Assembly (NCBI RefSeq): GCF_000760595.1
Contig: NZ_BBNM01000003.1
Coordinates: 124,001-188,000 of the forward strand
Source of the DNA: Acinetobacter soli
GTDB taxonomy: Bacteria; Pseudomonadota; Gammaproteobacteria; Pseudomonadales; Moraxellaceae
DNA length: 64,000 nt
Reading direction: 5' to 3'
Each line of letters starts with the position of its first letter. Positions within the stretch are counted from its first letter, which is position 1. The notes under the pieces are model-generated. The model was not told the origin of the DNA. It did not search any database and was given only the letters and a program-made list of their open reading frames with translations. Shown here in pieces: positions 63,998-64,000 of this stretch. A program made the translations under genes and the position numbers.

Positions 63998-64000
63998 ATG
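63998..64000 (+). CDS. Start codon of a gene running off the right edge
   Basis: The window ends in ATG, preceded by TAGGGGTTCTCC, which gives a reasonable Shine-Dalgarno AGGGG at about 7 bases. Nothing can be said about the product. Confidence 0.45.

Overview
The window is chromosomal DNA from a gammaproteobacterium of the genus Acinetobacter or a very close relative. The DNA is moderately AT-rich. The order rubA-rubB-estB-oxyR matches the alkane-electron-transfer locus I know from Acinetobacter sp. ADP1. The long-form isocitrate lyase, the separate mrdA-rsmD pair and the NaxD-type lipid A operon also fit. I see no prophage, transposase, integrase, CRISPR array, rRNA or tRNA. It reads as a core-genome stretch with a few lineage-specific additions.

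Layout. (1) 1-9.6 kb: pepP (partial), ygfB, a coiled-coil protein, zapA, 6S RNA (ssrS), then a four-gene lipid A amino-sugar operon (deacetylase naxD, glycosyltransferase, GtrA-like protein, ArnT-like transferase) behind a near-perfect PmrA box, then fau/ygfA and lon. (2) 9.6-19.6 kb: a candidate structured small RNA, rlmH, an extradiol dioxygenase, a META/DUF4377 lipoprotein, a soluble RnfB plus nth, a small membrane protein, adk, a DUF445 protein, a small barrel-like protein, mrdA and rsmD. (3) 19.7-27 kb, minus strand: two small secreted proteins and a complete urease operon ureD-A-B-C-[histidine phosphatase]-E-F-G-J with a sigma-54-like promoter. (4) 27-35.4 kb: two lipoproteins (one NlpE-like), aceA with a divergent LysR regulator, a CNNM/CBS membrane protein, a hypothetical protein and a CitMHS transporter. 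(5) 35.4-41 kb: cysN and cysD with a translationally coupled leader ORF, a secreted Mn-type superoxide dismutase, lysS. (6) 41-52.9 kb: a YcfP/YqiA-like protein, rubA-rubB-estB-oxyR, ppk1, mtgA, a rhomboid protease, and ybbP-ybbA divergent from tesA. (7) 53-64 kb: a beta-carbonic anhydrase, a hypothetical protein, a FepA-type receptor with a Fur box, nfuA, a second rhomboid, a 512-residue protein of unknown function, dsdA and a PiT phosphate transporter behind a Pho box.

How the genes work together. The strongest system is the operon at 2.4-6.3 kb: family knowledge predicts synthesis of an undecaprenyl-phosphate amino sugar, its deacetylation, and transfer to lipid A, giving polymyxin resistance under PmrAB control. 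The PmrA box supports this directly. Urease releases ammonia from urea and looks nitrogen-controlled. CysDN activates sulfate; its CysN carries what looks like a decayed APS-kinase domain. Rubredoxin and its reductase feed electrons to alkane hydroxylase. Several transport genes have recognisable operators (PmrA, Fur, PhoB).

Less explained items worth attention are the putative small RNA between lon and rlmH, the leader ORF overlapping cysD, the decayed kinase domain of CysN, the phosphatase embedded in the urease operon, and the 512-residue Rossmann-like protein.
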